A stretch of 40,820 bases of DNA from Kiritimatiellia bacterium (lineage in GTDB: Bacteria; Verrucomicrobiota; Kiritimatiellia; RFP12; UBA1067): assembly GCA_028686345.1 (NCBI GenBank), contig JAQUCE010000042.1, positions 1 through 40,820 of the forward strand. Direction: 5' to 3'. The position numbers and the translations under genes are program-made. The notes beneath the pieces were generated by a model. That model searched no databases, had not been told where the DNA came from, and was given only the letters and a program-made list of their open reading frames with translations. Of this stretch, positions 23,514 through 32,263 are shown piece after piece. Position 1 is the stretch's first letter. Every line of letters starts with the position of its first letter.

Positions 23514-24068
23514 ATGCATAAAATGAGAGTTGCCGCTATAATTAACATTGCAGTTGCAGGTTTGCTGGTGGTCTCCACTATTGGTTGTAAGTCAAAAGGC
23601 GCGAAGGGCGGAGTTGGCGGGGACGGCCCCACCTTGGTCGAGAGCGCCAATTTGGTTGATAACGTTTATGATGGCATCGACTCGGCTGCCAAGGGAACCA
23701 GTTTCAGGGATCTCTACGCCCCTGTGCAGGGTGTTGCCTTTGCGCCGGTGTACTTTGCGCTGGACAGCTATTCGCTGCCGCCGCAGGAGATCGCCAAGAT
23801 CGACCTCATCGGACGGCACCTGAGTGCGAATGCCAGCCATGTTTTGATTATCGAGGGTCACTGCGATGAGCGCGGCAGCAATGAGTACAACCTCTCGCTG
23901 GGCGAGAACCGCGCTCTGGCAGTGCGCTCTTACCTGGTGAACACGGGAGTTGCGCCTGATCGTATTCAGACGATCAGCTACGGCGAGGAAAAGCCCGCAG
24001 TGGCCGGCAATGACGAGAGCGCCTGGCGTTTGAACCGTCGCGGCGAATTCGCACTGTTTCAGAAATAA
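23514..24068 (+). CDS. pal: Pal, OmpA-family peptidoglycan-associated lipoprotein, copy 2
   Basis: 184 aa with AGGAG 8 nt before the ATG. The signal peptide ends in VVSTIGC; Cys would be lipidated. A short Gly-rich linker precedes an OmpA-like domain. Over the last 78 residues it differs from copy 1 at only about 10 positions by my count, while the N-terminal halves are clearly different. This is a tandem duplication whose linkers have diverged, so the two lipoproteins may reach peptidoglycan at different spacings or at different growth phases. Confidence 0.9.
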   Translation: MHKMRVAAIINIAVAGLLVVSTIGCKSKGAKGGVGGDGPTLVESANLVDNVYDGIDSAAKGTSFRDLYAPVQGVAFAPVYFALDSYSLPPQEIAKIDLIGRHLSANASHVLIIEGHCDERGSNEYNLSLGENRALAVRSYLVNTGVAPDRIQTISYGEEKPAVAGNDESAWRLNRRGEFALFQK

Positions 24069-24098
24069 GATTAATAGAGTAATGGGGGGCTTTGGAGT

Positions 24099-24641
24099 AT
24101 GCTTTATATTCCTGACATAGCTTTCCTGACAAGCTCAGTTGGTGCTGGCGAGTGGATTATGCTTTTCGCAGTGGTGCTGGTAGTGGTTGGACCACGCCGG
24201 CTCCCTGAAATTGCTCGCAAGTTAGGCCGCACGATGGAGATGTTCCGTCGGGCGGCTGATGAATTTAAAGAGCAACTGATGAGCATGGATCAGGAAATCG
24301 AAAAAGATATCTCAGTTTACACAACAGATGCCGGGATTGACGGCGTAGAGGGCGATCAAGCCTCTGACGAGACCTATCAGCCCTCCTATGACTACGATCC
24401 AGGGGCGTACGAGCACACCTCGGACTACCCCGGCAATGAGGATATGGTGGCCGAGTGGGACGCTCAGCAGCCGTCGACCACCCCTGAGTCTCCCGCATCA
24501 GCCGCAGCCCCTGAGTCGGAAACTCCCGAGAGTGCAGCGTGCGACAGCGTGCGTAAGGTTGCCGCGGTTGACACCCCCGCGCCCGCGCCGGAAGAGGCTG
24601 CAGAAGCGGCGCACCCGCCATCGGCGGAGGAGAAATCATGA
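24099..24641 (+). CDS. tatB: Twin-arginine translocase subunit TatA/TatB family
   Basis: 180 aa. A single N-terminal membrane helix (GAGEWIMLFAVVLVVVGPRR) is followed by the hinge LPEIARKLGR and an amphipathic helix (MEMFRRAADEFKEQL), then a long acidic, Pro/Ala-rich tail. A Glu at the start of the membrane helix and the tail length fit TatB, but TatA is possible since no second copy is present here. The last codons overlap tatC by ATGA. A GGGGGG run 8 nt upstream may serve as ribosome site. Confidence 0.85.
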   Translation: MLYIPDIAFLTSSVGAGEWIMLFAVVLVVVGPRRLPEIARKLGRTMEMFRRAADEFKEQLMSMDQEIEKDISVYTTDAGIDGVEGDQASDETYQPSYDYDPGAYEHTSDYPGNEDMVAEWDAQQPSTTPESPASAAAPESETPESAACDSVRKVAAVDTPAPAPEEAAEAAHPPSAEEKS

Positions 24642-25450
24642 AGTACGGCCGTTTTGGTGCTGGAGCCTTTCAGGGCGGAAAAGCGGATGACTACAACGAT
24701 CCGCCGCGCCCGTTTATTGAACATCTGCTCGAGCTGCGCACCTGCGTGGTCCGCTGCTTTCTGGCCTGGTTTGGCTGTCTGCTGCTGATCGCGCCCTTTT
24801 CTCCGAAAATAACCGAGTGGCTCGTTGAACCTGCCAATAAGAATATGAGTATGGTGCAGGGGCTGACCTGGACCACCGGGCTGGATATACTGCTCAAGAT
24901 CATGCTCTGGGGCGGGACTGCCTTGAGTTTGCCGGCGCTGCTCTTCTTTATTCTGCGTTTTATTTTTCCGGGGCTCAAGCGAAGCGAGCGCTCCATTCTT
25001 GTGTTTTGCCTGGGCGGTTCAACGGTTCTTTTCCTGGGTGGTGTCTGGATGGCTTATGCCCAGACGCTTCAGATCGCTTTTCAGGTGCTGCAGAAGATCA
25101 ATGCCTGGATGGGCATCAAGGTTGAAATTCTTAAGATCGAAGATCACATTGCCATTGTAATGAAAACCATTATTGCCTTTGGTATCGCCTTTCAGGTGCC
25201 GCTGATTATTCTGGTTCTGGGGTGGATTGGAGTTCTCTCATCGGATTGGCTGCGCAAAAAACGGCGCATGGCCATTGTTCTGACCTTTGCCATGGCCATG
25301 GTGTTGACACCGCCGGATCCGGTTTCACAGATCATTATGGCTGTGCCAATGTGTCTGCTCTATGAGGTCTGCATCCTAGTCATCCGCGTGCGCGAAATGA
25401 CCAAGCGCAAGAAGCGCGATGAAAAATATCAAGAGCCGGAAAAGGGCTGA
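24638..25450 (+). CDS. tatC: Twin-arginine translocase subunit TatC
   Basis: 270 aa, six predicted membrane segments. TatC recognises the RR signal peptide and forms the core of the folded-protein export channel. The hallmark RPFIEHLLELR lies at the N-terminus, followed by segments near residues 36-55, 85-110, 125-147, 170-200, 205-222 and 228-245, and a basic cytoplasmic tail (REMTKRKKRDEK). It overlaps tatB by 4 bp, so the two are translationally coupled. Confidence 0.93.
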   Translation: MKYGRFGAGAFQGGKADDYNDPPRPFIEHLLELRTCVVRCFLAWFGCLLLIAPFSPKITEWLVEPANKNMSMVQGLTWTTGLDILLKIMLWGGTALSLPALLFFILRFIFPGLKRSERSILVFCLGGSTVLFLGGVWMAYAQTLQIAFQVLQKINAWMGIKVEILKIEDHIAIVMKTIIAFGIAFQVPLIILVLGWIGVLSSDWLRKKRRMAIVLTFAMAMVLTPPDPVSQIIMAVPMCLLYEVCILVIRVREMTKRKKRDEKYQEPEKG

Positions 25451-25465
25451 GGAAGGAGTTGAGAC

Positions 25466-26053
25466 GTGCAACGCAAAGCGTCAAAATCACGTAACACACG
25501 TGAAACCAAGATTAAGCTTGAGTTAAACCTGGATGGAACAGGTGTTTCTGAGATAACAACCGGGATTGGTTTTTTTGATCACATGCTGGAAATCTTCGCC
25601 CGTCACTCGTTGATTGATTTGACGGTCGAGGCGGAAGGAGACATTCATGTGGATTACCACCACACCGTTGAAGATGTCGGGTTGGTGCTGGGAGCCGCTC
25701 TGAATCAAGCCCTGGGCGAGCGCAGGGGCATACGGCGCTACGGTTTTTTTCTGCTGCCAATGGACGAGGCACTCTGTGAGGTGGCCCTTGATCTGGGCGG
25801 ACGCCCCTTTCTGGTCTTTCAATGCCCTATAAAGCACATGAAGATCCGCGACTTTGAGGTCAAGCTGCTGGAGGAGTTTTTCCGGGCGCTCGCAGTTGAG
25901 GCGAAGATGAATATTCACCTGCGCCAGATTTACGGCGATGAAGCTCATCATGTGTGCGAAGGGTTTTTCAAGGGCTTTGCCAGAGCCTTGCGCATGGCGG
26001 TCGAGGCCGACCCGCGTGAGCTGGGTATTCCCTCCAGCAAAGGGGTGCTTTAG
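25466..26053 (+). CDS. hisB: Imidazoleglycerol-phosphate dehydratase
   Basis: 195 aa, the usual length for the monofunctional enzyme. HisB dehydrates imidazoleglycerol phosphate to imidazole-acetol phosphate in histidine synthesis. Metal-binding motifs are intact: [18 protein letters not shown], and [13 protein letters not shown]. The start is GTG, set by AAGGAG at 25453-25458, 7 nt upstream; no ATG suits. It begins 15 bp after tatC, so it is probably cotranscribed with the tat genes. An R1 repeat begins immediately after its stop. Confidence 0.95.
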   Translation: MQRKASKSRNTRETKIKLELNLDGTGVSEITTGIGFFDHMLEIFARHSLIDLTVEAEGDIHVDYHHTVEDVGLVLGAALNQALGERRGIRRYGFFLLPMDEALCEVALDLGGRPFLVFQCPIKHMKIRDFEVKLLEEFFRALAVEAKMNIHLRQIYGDEAHHVCEGFFKGFARALRMAVEADPRELGIPSSKGVL

Positions 26054-26054
26054 A

Positions 26055-26222
26055 CTCAAGCAGCTGGTCGCCGCACCCGAGTGAGCGTGTTTGATGTGTG
26101 AAAGGTCTTCGCACTCACTGCGAGGTTTGTGATTAGGAGCCCGCTGCTACAGTAACAAACGCCCCGCGCTTGGAGAAACAAAGGTAACTTCTCAATAACC
26201 GATCAGAGAACAAAGAACACGC
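26055..26222 (+). repeat. R1 dispersed structured repeat, copy 2
   Basis: Starts 1 bp after the hisB stop. Same GCAGC...GCTGC pairing, CCGCTGCTACAGTAACAAAC block and hairpin (26156-26162 / 26166-26172, loop CCC). One stem position is an A-C mismatch on this strand and a G-U pair on the other. The long 3' part (GGTAACTTCTCAATA, then CAAAGAACACGC) is shared with copies 3 and 5. Confidence 0.85.
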
Positions 26223-26276
26223 TAAAGCGTGAACTACATACGGTTTCCGGGGTATGTAGTTCACGCTTTAGCGTGT
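26217..26276. repeat. 24-25 bp perfect inverted repeat
   Basis: Arms 26217-26240 and 26253-26276 are exact reverse complements (core GCTAAAGCGTGAACTACATA); the flanking C/G extend the stem to 25 bp around a roughly 10-nt loop. There is no T-run, so it is not an obvious terminator. It joins directly to the end of R1 copy 2. Confidence 0.9.
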
Positions 26277-26304
26277 CTTCGGTCACAATTAGAATTGCTG
26301 ACTA

Positions 26305-26351
26305 TTGCCCGAACCGCTTGTTTTTTGCGACAGGAGTTGAGAGAATAGCAA
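26305..26351 (+). repeat. R7 short repeat upstream of hisA
   Basis: About 45 bp sharing CTTGTTTTTT, GACAGGAGTTGAGA and TAGCAA with 33206-33249, the stretch upstream of nqrE. It may act as a leader or promoter, but no good -10 box follows. Confidence 0.6.
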
Positions 26352-26388
26352 ATTTTATGTTCACCAAATGACTGGAGAGATTTTAAGA

Positions 26389-27117
26389 ATGATAATTTTA
26401 CCGGCGATTGATTTAAGAGATGGGAAATGTGTTCGGCTGCGTCAGGGTCGCGCGGATGCGATGACGGTTTACTCGGATGACCCAATTGCCCAGGCGCTCG
26501 AGTGGGAGGCGCAGGGGGCCGAGGAGCTGCATGTGGTTGACCTGGACGGCGCTTTCACAGGCGAACCCAAACACACGGCGGTCATCAGCCAGATTATCGC
26601 CATGCTGAAAATACCGGTTGAGGTTGGCGGTGGTCTGCGCACCGATGCCCATATTCAACAACTCGCCGAAGCCGGGGCGACCAGAGTTATTCTGGGTACA
26701 CGCGCCTTGGAAAGCGTGGACGCGCTGCGTTCGCTGGTGGCGCGGTTCGGGGATCTGATCACAGTTGGGATCGATGCCCGGGATGGATTTGTGCAGGTCA
26801 AAGGATGGGTGGAGACAACTGGCACGCGCGCGGTGGATCTGGCGCGCCTGGTTGAAGACGCTGGTGTTAAAACCATTATCTACACCGACACTGCCACAGA
26901 TGGAATGCTTGGCGGCCCCAACCTGGAGGCCATGCACGAAATCTGCCGGAGCGTCGCCTGCAACGTGATCGCCTCCGGCGGTGTTAGTGCGCCCCGGCAC
27001 GTGACTGCCCTGAAGGGCCTGGGTTGCTCCAACCTTTATGGCGCGATTGTGGGCAAGGCTCTCTATGATGGTAAAACAACCTTGGCCGCCATGCGCGCCG
27101 CATGCAATGTAGAATAG
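26389..27117 (+). CDS. hisA: ProFAR isomerase (phosphoribosylformimino-AICAR ribotide isomerase)
   Basis: 242 aa. HisA performs the Amadori rearrangement of ProFAR to PRFAR in histidine synthesis. The (beta/alpha)8 barrel opens with MIILPAIDLRDGKCVRL (catalytic Asp8), so the ATG at 26389 is preferred to the in-frame one at 26368; GGAGAG lies 10 nt upstream. Other motifs: VEVGGGLR, VGIDARDG, the second catalytic region YTDTATDGML, and IASGGV for phosphate binding. The last two codons and the TAG stop lie inside a 31-bp repeat. Confidence 0.95.
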   Translation: MIILPAIDLRDGKCVRLRQGRADAMTVYSDDPIAQALEWEAQGAEELHVVDLDGAFTGEPKHTAVISQIIAMLKIPVEVGGGLRTDAHIQQLAEAGATRVILGTRALESVDALRSLVARFGDLITVGIDARDGFVQVKGWVETTGTRAVDLARLVEDAGVKTIIYTDTATDGMLGGPNLEAMHEICRSVACNVIASGGVSAPRHVTALKGLGCSNLYGAIVGKALYDGKTTLAAMRAACNVE

Positions 27118-27170
27118 GCTTCCAGCCTGTTTTCTTAACGTAGAATAGGCTTCCAGCCTGTTTTCGTAAC
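27109..27170 (+). repeat. Two tandem 31-bp repeats that contain the hisA stop
   Basis: Units 27109-27139 and 27140-27170 differ at one base. Each contains an AGGCT-TCC-AGCCT hairpin. The first supplies the last codons of hisA (GTA GAA) and its TAG. Confidence 0.9.
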
Positions 27171-27181
27171 CAATTAGCAGT

Positions 27182-28462
27182 ATGCTGAAAAATGTAAAAA
27201 TGACAAAGCTGGACAACGGCTTGACAGTGCTCTCCACCTCGGATGCTGGTGCGGAGAGTGTTGCTGCGGGCATTTGGGTCAGGGCTGGCGGACGACATGA
27301 GAGTGCTGCGCAGGCTGGTTTCAGTCATTTTTTGGAGCATATGCTTTTCAAAGGTACCCCTTCGCGCAATGCGCTGGAGATCACGCGCGCGATTGAGGGG
27401 CGCGGCGGCTATATGAACGCCTACACCCAGGAGGAGAGTGCCTGCTACTATGTTAAACTCCCGTATGAGCTGATGGAGGAGGGGGTTGACGTTCTCTCCG
27501 ACATGTACATGAACTCCCTGCTCAGCGAAGATGAGATTGCGCGCGAACGCGAAGTGATCCTGGAAGAGATCAAGATGTATCAGGATATTCCGCACTATCA
27601 TGTTCAGGAAATACTGCAGGCCGCTATGTTCCGTAATCACGCGCTGGGCCGTCCGCTGGCTGGCAGCGAGGAGAGCCTGAGCCCTGTGAATCACAATCTT
27701 TTGCAGGCTTACAAAGAGCAGCGCTACCGGGCGAGCGCAACCCTGATCGCCTTTGCCGGGCGTGTTGACCACAATGCCTGCGTCAGCTGTGTTGACCAAC
27801 GCCTAGGCGCCCTGCCTGCCGGTGAGGTGGCCCCTTTTACGCCGCTCGACAGCTCGTTTGGACAGGATCCGCTGGTGTTGGTAGGCAAGGGGGTTGCTCA
27901 GGTGCAGGCTGTGCTGGGGTTTCGTATCTTCGGTCGCCATGACCCGCGACGCTTTGCGCTGCGGGTGCTGAATGGCTTGCTGGGCGAGAACATGAGCTCA
28001 CGCCTCTTCCAGAGTGTGCGCGAACGCCAAGGTCTCTGCTACTCCATTCAATCCGGTTATCAGCTCTTTGATGATGGCGGTATTTTTTCCATTAGCGGCG
28101 GCTTTGATTCTCGGCGTGCTGCCAAGGCCCTGCAGCTGACAATTCAAGAGCTGAAGCTCCTGATAAACGAGGGGGTGGATGAGGAGGAGCTGCGCCGCAC
28201 AAAGGAGTATCTGCTGGGCACCTTCCGGCTGGGGCTGGAGAGCATGAGCAGCCGGATGAATTTTCTGGGGGAATCATACAGTAATTTTCAATACGTCCCT
28301 GCGCCGGAGGTCATCCTGGAAAACATCAACTCCGTGAACGCGGCGGATGTCCAATGCCTGGCAGGCGAGATCCTGACCAGCGCCAACATGACCTTGGCCA
28401 TGGTGGCTCCAGCCAGGATGAACCGCGACCAGGCGCGCTGGCTCGATGTGATCAAATTCTAG
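27182..28462 (+). CDS. M16 family zinc metallopeptidase
   Basis: 426 aa, a single-unit M16B peptidase like bacterial PqqL/YmxG and mitochondrial processing peptidase beta. The inverted zinc motif is intact: HFLEH at 49-53 with Glu129 exactly 76 residues later (HxxEHx76E). GGYMNAYTQEE and the C-terminal domain motif SRLFQSVRERQGLCYSI are also typical. No signal peptide, so probably cytoplasmic. The ATG at 27182 lacks a clear ribosome site; an in-frame ATG at 27200 is an alternative. It lies 64 bp after hisA, behind the tandem repeat. Confidence 0.9.
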   Translation: MLKNVKMTKLDNGLTVLSTSDAGAESVAAGIWVRAGGRHESAAQAGFSHFLEHMLFKGTPSRNALEITRAIEGRGGYMNAYTQEESACYYVKLPYELMEEGVDVLSDMYMNSLLSEDEIAREREVILEEIKMYQDIPHYHVQEILQAAMFRNHALGRPLAGSEESLSPVNHNLLQAYKEQRYRASATLIAFAGRVDHNACVSCVDQRLGALPAGEVAPFTPLDSSFGQDPLVLVGKGVAQVQAVLGFRIFGRHDPRRFALRVLNGLLGENMSSRLFQSVRERQGLCYSIQSGYQLFDDGGIFSISGGFDSRRAAKALQLTIQELKLLINEGVDEEELRRTKEYLLGTFRLGLESMSSRMNFLGESYSNFQYVPAPEVILENINSVNAADVQCLAGEILTSANMTLAMVAPARMNRDQARWLDVIKF

Positions 28463-28474
28463 GCAAGATGGCTC

Positions 28475-28650
28475 AAAGCAGCTAAGCCGGCTTTCCGCCG
28501 CAACCAAAAGAGTTTGTGTGATGTAAGGACGGTCGTCGCTCTCCTTCAGAAGTTTGTGATTACGAGCCCGCTGCTACAGTAACAAACACCCCGCGTTTGG
28601 GGAAACAAAGGTAACTTCTCAATAGTCGGACGGAAAGCAAAGAGCACGCT
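28475..28650 (+). repeat. R1 dispersed structured repeat, copy 3
   Basis: Starts with AAAGCAGC 12 bp after the M16 peptidase stop. Hairpin 28583-28589 / 28593-28599 with loop CCC; one A-C mismatch becomes G-U on the other strand. Long form, with GGTAACTTCTCAATA and AAAGAGCACGC at the 3' end. Confidence 0.85.
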
Positions 28651-28729
28651 TCCGGCTTCAGGCTTCGCAATAGCTACGTCCGGACAAGTCGAGCTTCGCT
28701 GTTACGCCGTGACAGGGAAGCGTGAACAA

Positions 28730-28920
28730 CAAATCGGACTGTCCGGTTGGAAAGCGGATCTACAGAGGTCAGCCGCGCCTCCGGTTGACGATGGCGGCGA
28801 GGATGCTGGTGGACGATTTCACGCATGATCCCAATCGTCCACCAACATCGTCGCACAGCATCGTCGTCCGATGTCGCCCTACGAGCTGCATATGTCGCTG
28901 GCAGAGCGACTACTACACTA
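28730..28920 (+). repeat. R2 REP-bearing repeat, copy b
   Basis: Contains a 17-bp stem with one mismatch (28802-28818 with 28833-28849; core GGTGGACGATT / AATCGTCCACC) and a REP-like hairpin GTCGCT/AGCGAC (28894-28910) ending in TACTACAC. Aligns over about 150 bp with copy c at 35530-35690. Confidence 0.75.
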
Positions 28921-29062
28921 GTAATAAAAATATCAAAAAGACCAAACAGTGGACATGACTAATGCGGCTATTTGTGGTTTAATATGTGGATTGTAACTGA
29001 GAGGGCTCTATCAAGCTCTGAAAACCGGTACATTTGATATCTAAGATTTGCAGGCGGTATTT

Positions 29063-30415
29063 ATGATCAAAATAAAAAAAGGGTTGGATCTGCCGATTCA
29101 AGGTCGGCCAGCAGAGGATCTCTCTGAGTTGATCAAAACTCAAAAAGTCGCGCTCATTGGCTTGGATTATATTGGGCTCAAGCCTTCACTCCGTGTCAAA
29201 ACCGGCGAGATGGTTAAAACCGGCGATCCCCTGTTTGCCTCCAAGGAAAACGAGGGGGTGGTGTACACAGCCCCTTGTCCGGGACGGGTGGTGGAGATCA
29301 ACCGCGGTCAGCGGCGAGTTCTGGAATCGGTTGTGATCGAGGTGGATGAATCGCATGGTGTATGCGAATTCGCGACCCTGACAGACGCTCAGCTGAAGCG
29401 CGCTGAGGCTGATGAGGTCATCGGAGTTCTGGCCGCCTCCGGTCTTTTCACTGCATTTCGTCAGCGCCCTTTCTCCCGCGTTCCTCAGCTCACCGCCCGA
29501 CCCCATTCAATCTTTGTGACCTCCATTAACAGTGATCCGCTGGGGTTCAACCCCGAGATTGTGATCAAACAGCATATCGCGGATTTCACCCGGGGGTTGA
29601 TTGCGCTCACGCGTATCACACAAACCAAAGTCTACAACATTGTGCATGAGAGCTTCGCGATTGAGCTGCCGCCCGTGGAGCAGTGTCAGACGATGAAGTT
29701 TGGCGGTAAGCACCCTTGCGGCCTGGTGGGAACCCATATCCATATGATCGACCCGGCGCATGAGTTGAAGAGTGTCTGGCACATTGCCGCGCAGGATGTG
29801 ATCGCTATCGGAAAGTTGCTGGCAACCGGCAAGCTCTGGAATGAACGCTATGTGGCCCTGGGCGGGCCGCTGGTCAAAGAGCCGCGGATCATTCACACAA
29901 CCATTGGCGCTGATCTCGCGGAGATTGTTGCCGGGCGCTACGACGAAGAGCAGCCGCAGCGTGTGATCTCCGGCTCCATCTTTAACGGGCGCAGGATGGA
30001 GGGGAGCCTGCGCTTTCTGGGACGTTACCACTGTCAAATTGCAGTGCTGGCCGAGGATACTGAGCGCAAGCTCCTGGGCTGGATTCGACCTGGTGCGAGC
30101 CAGCACTCTGCCGGCGGAACATTCCTCTCACATTTTCTGCCTGCTAAGCTGCTTAATATTACCTCTAAACGTAACGGAGGCATCCGCCCCGTGGTGCCGA
30201 CAGGGGTCTTTGAAAAGATCATGCCGCTGGATATTCTGCCAACCCAGTTAGCCAAAGCCCTGTTAACCCAGGATTTGGTTGAGTGTCTGCGGCTGGGCGT
30301 GCTTGAGCTGGATGAAGAGGATCTTTCACTGATGACCTATTCCTGTTCCGGGAAGAATGACTATGGCGCACTGCTGCGTCAGATTCTGGGTGTGATTTTC
30401 AAGGAGGGTGCATGA
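29063..30415 (+). CDS. nqrA: Na+-translocating NADH:quinone oxidoreductase subunit A
   Basis: 450 aa, normal NqrA length. The ATG at 29063 starts the typical MIKIKKGLDLPIQGRP; the frame extends five codons further up without support. Motifs include YTAPCPGRVVEINRGQRR, FTAFRQRPFSR, and HPCGLVGTHIHMIDP. NqrA is the peripheral cytoplasmic subunit of the complex. It overlaps nqrB by ATGA. The ribosome site is weak. Confidence 0.96.
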   Translation: MIKIKKGLDLPIQGRPAEDLSELIKTQKVALIGLDYIGLKPSLRVKTGEMVKTGDPLFASKENEGVVYTAPCPGRVVEINRGQRRVLESVVIEVDESHGVCEFATLTDAQLKRAEADEVIGVLAASGLFTAFRQRPFSRVPQLTARPHSIFVTSINSDPLGFNPEIVIKQHIADFTRGLIALTRITQTKVYNIVHESFAIELPPVEQCQTMKFGGKHPCGLVGTHIHMIDPAHELKSVWHIAAQDVIAIGKLLATGKLWNERYVALGGPLVKEPRIIHTTIGADLAEIVAGRYDEEQPQRVISGSIFNGRRMEGSLRFLGRYHCQIAVLAEDTERKLLGWIRPGASQHSAGGTFLSHFLPAKLLNITSKRNGGIRPVVPTGVFEKIMPLDILPTQLAKALLTQDLVECLRLGVLELDEEDLSLMTYSCSGKNDYGALLRQILGVIFKEGA

Positions 30416-31602
30416 AGTTATTAAGAAATTTTCTTGATAAGATTGAGCCGAATTTCAGGGAGGGGGGAAAACTCGAGTTTTTCTATCCCTTTTATGAGGC
30501 AATGGACAGTTTCTTCTACAATGTAGGGGAGACCAACACCGGACAGGTGCATGTACGCGACAGCGTTGACCTTAAACGCAATATGATCCTGGTCATGTTT
30601 GCCCTGGTTCCCTGCGTTCTCTTTGGCGTTTACAATATCGGCGACCAGGCGCTTCTGGCAGGCGGTGAGCTGAGCGGCTGGCGCGGCGGAGTTGTGACCT
30701 CCCTTGGCTTGACTCTGGCTGATGGCGCACTGGCTAAGTTTGTCTATGGGCTGACCTGGTTTCTCCCCATTTATGTGGTGATTTTCGGTACAGGGTTGTT
30801 CTGGGAGATCCTGATCGGCATGATTCGCAAGCATGAGATCTACGAAGGGGTGTTTGTGACATCACTCCTCTTTCCGCTGATTGTGCCACCTTCGATCCCG
30901 CTCTGGCAGCTCTGCCTTGCAATGAGCTTTGCAGTGGTGCTCGGCAAAGAGGTCTTTGGCGGGACCGGCATGAATTTCATGAATCCGGCGTTGGTCGCGC
31001 GGGCCTTTCTTTTCTTCGCCTATCCAGCCCAGATATCCGGCGATAAGGTCTGGACAGTGGTTGACGGCATCTCGCAGGCCACCCCGCTGAGTAAATTCGC
31101 TGTCTCAACTGCTCTGCCGGACATCTCCATGCTGGATGCCTTTCTGGGCAGGATTCCCGGGTGCATTGGCGAGACCTCAACCCTTGCCTGTCTGGCGGGC
31201 GGTGTGTTTATGCTTGCCATTGGAGTGGCCTCTTGGCGGATCATAGTCAGCTGTCTGGGCGGTATGGTGGTCACAGCGCTCTTTTTCAACATACTTTACG
31301 CCCAGGGAGTTTGTGCTGCTCCGATGTGCGCTGTCAACCCGCTCTGGCACTTTGTGCTGGGTGGTTTTGCCTTTGGCCTGGTCTTTATGGTTACCGACCC
31401 AGTGACCGCCACGCAGACAACGGTCGGAAAATGGTACTACGGCGGTTTTGTCGGAGTGATGTGCATCGTGATCCGCAACCTGAATGTGGCCTACCCGGAG
31501 GGCATGATGCTTGCGATTTTGCTCGGCAATATTGTTGCGCCGCTGATTGACTACTTTGTGATTGAGGCCAATGTCAAGAGAAGGAGCGCACGCTATGCTT
31601 AA
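30412..31602 (+). CDS. nqrB: Na+-NQR subunit B
   Basis: 396 aa, integral membrane subunit carrying covalent FMN and taking part in quinone reduction and sodium transport. Opens with LRNFLDKIEPNF and HVRDSVDLKRNM as in known NqrB, followed by many membrane helices. The flavin-attachment motif reads DGISQATPL at 218-226, with Thr224 as the expected FMN acceptor; the usual Gly of S-G-A-T is Gln here. Overlaps nqrA by 4 bp and nqrC by 8 bp. Confidence 0.96.
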   Translation: MKLLRNFLDKIEPNFREGGKLEFFYPFYEAMDSFFYNVGETNTGQVHVRDSVDLKRNMILVMFALVPCVLFGVYNIGDQALLAGGELSGWRGGVVTSLGLTLADGALAKFVYGLTWFLPIYVVIFGTGLFWEILIGMIRKHEIYEGVFVTSLLFPLIVPPSIPLWQLCLAMSFAVVLGKEVFGGTGMNFMNPALVARAFLFFAYPAQISGDKVWTVVDGISQATPLSKFAVSTALPDISMLDAFLGRIPGCIGETSTLACLAGGVFMLAIGVASWRIIVSCLGGMVVTALFFNILYAQGVCAAPMCAVNPLWHFVLGGFAFGLVFMVTDPVTATQTTVGKWYYGGFVGVMCIVIRNLNVAYPEGMMLAILLGNIVAPLIDYFVIEANVKRRSARYA

Positions 31603-32263
31603 TAATGAATCAACAAACAAGGTGCTGCTGGTCTCTTTTATTCTCTGCGCGGTTTGTTCCATTCTGGTCTCGGTTTCCGCGATATTGCTCAAGCCTTTGC
31701 AGCAGGCCAACAAGGAGCTGGATGTTAAAAAGAACCTGCTGGTCAGCGCCGCGCTGCTCCAGCCAGGGGCTGCCAGGGAGGAGATCCTCGCTGAGTATGA
31801 AAAAATTGAGCAGCTCTCAACCGAGACCTCCAAAGGCGCGCGCACGGTCTATCTCGCCAAGGAAAACGGAGAAATTACACACTACATCTTTCCGGTTGAG
31901 GGCAAGGGGCTCTGGTCAACCATGTACGGCTTTCTGGCACTCTCGCCGGATTTCAAGACCGTGCTGGGCATGGGTTTTTATGACCACGGAGAGACCCCCG
32001 GCCTGGGCGGCGAAATCACCAACCCCAAGTGGCTGGCCTCTTTTAAAGGCAAATCTGTTTTTGACGCTAACATGAACTTGAAACTTCGTGTGCTGAAGGG
32101 GCAGGTTGATCCCAGAGATGAAGATTCTAAGTATCAGATCGACGGGCTCTCGGGCGCCACCCTGACCACCAAAGGTGTTGATAATTTAATCAAGTTCTGG
32201 CTCTCTGAAGAGGGCTATATGCCCTTTGTTAACTCCAGATTGGGCAAGGAGGCCACTCTATGA
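31595..32263 (+). CDS. nqrC: Na+-NQR subunit C
   Basis: 222 aa. The ATG at 31595 has AAGGAG 8 nt upstream and overlaps the nqrB stop. One N-terminal membrane helix ([22 protein letters not shown]) anchors a periplasmic FMN domain with [24 protein letters not shown] and the canonical flavinylation motif DGLSGATLT (FMN on Thr189). An ApbE flavin transferase is needed for this and is not in the window. Confidence 0.96.
   Translation: MLNNESTNKVLLVSFILCAVCSILVSVSAILLKPLQQANKELDVKKNLLVSAALLQPGAAREEILAEYEKIEQLSTETSKGARTVYLAKENGEITHYIFPVEGKGLWSTMYGFLALSPDFKTVLGMGFYDHGETPGLGGEITNPKWLASFKGKSVFDANMNLKLRVLKGQVDPRDEDSKYQIDGLSGATLTTKGVDNLIKFWLSEEGYMPFVNSRLGKEATL

Larger units (their letters stand above)
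26054..26388. other. Gap between hisB and hisA filled by repeats
   Basis: Nearly the whole gap is repeat: R1 copy 2, a long perfect inverted repeat and an R7 copy. No gene is visible apart from a possible four-codon frame at 26357-26371 whose TGA overlaps an ATG in the hisA frame. Confidence 0.65.
28463..29062. other. Repeat-filled gap of about 600 bp upstream of nqrA
   Basis: Holds R1 copy 3 and R2 copy b. The last 140 bp (28921-29062) are AT-rich and must hold the nqr promoter, but no clear -35/-10 pair was found. Confidence 0.6.

Noticed and set aside
26413..27273. 286-codon minus-strand open frame opposite hisA
   Set aside because: It is the mirror of hisA, whose catalytic motifs are intact, and runs into the 31-bp tandem repeat.
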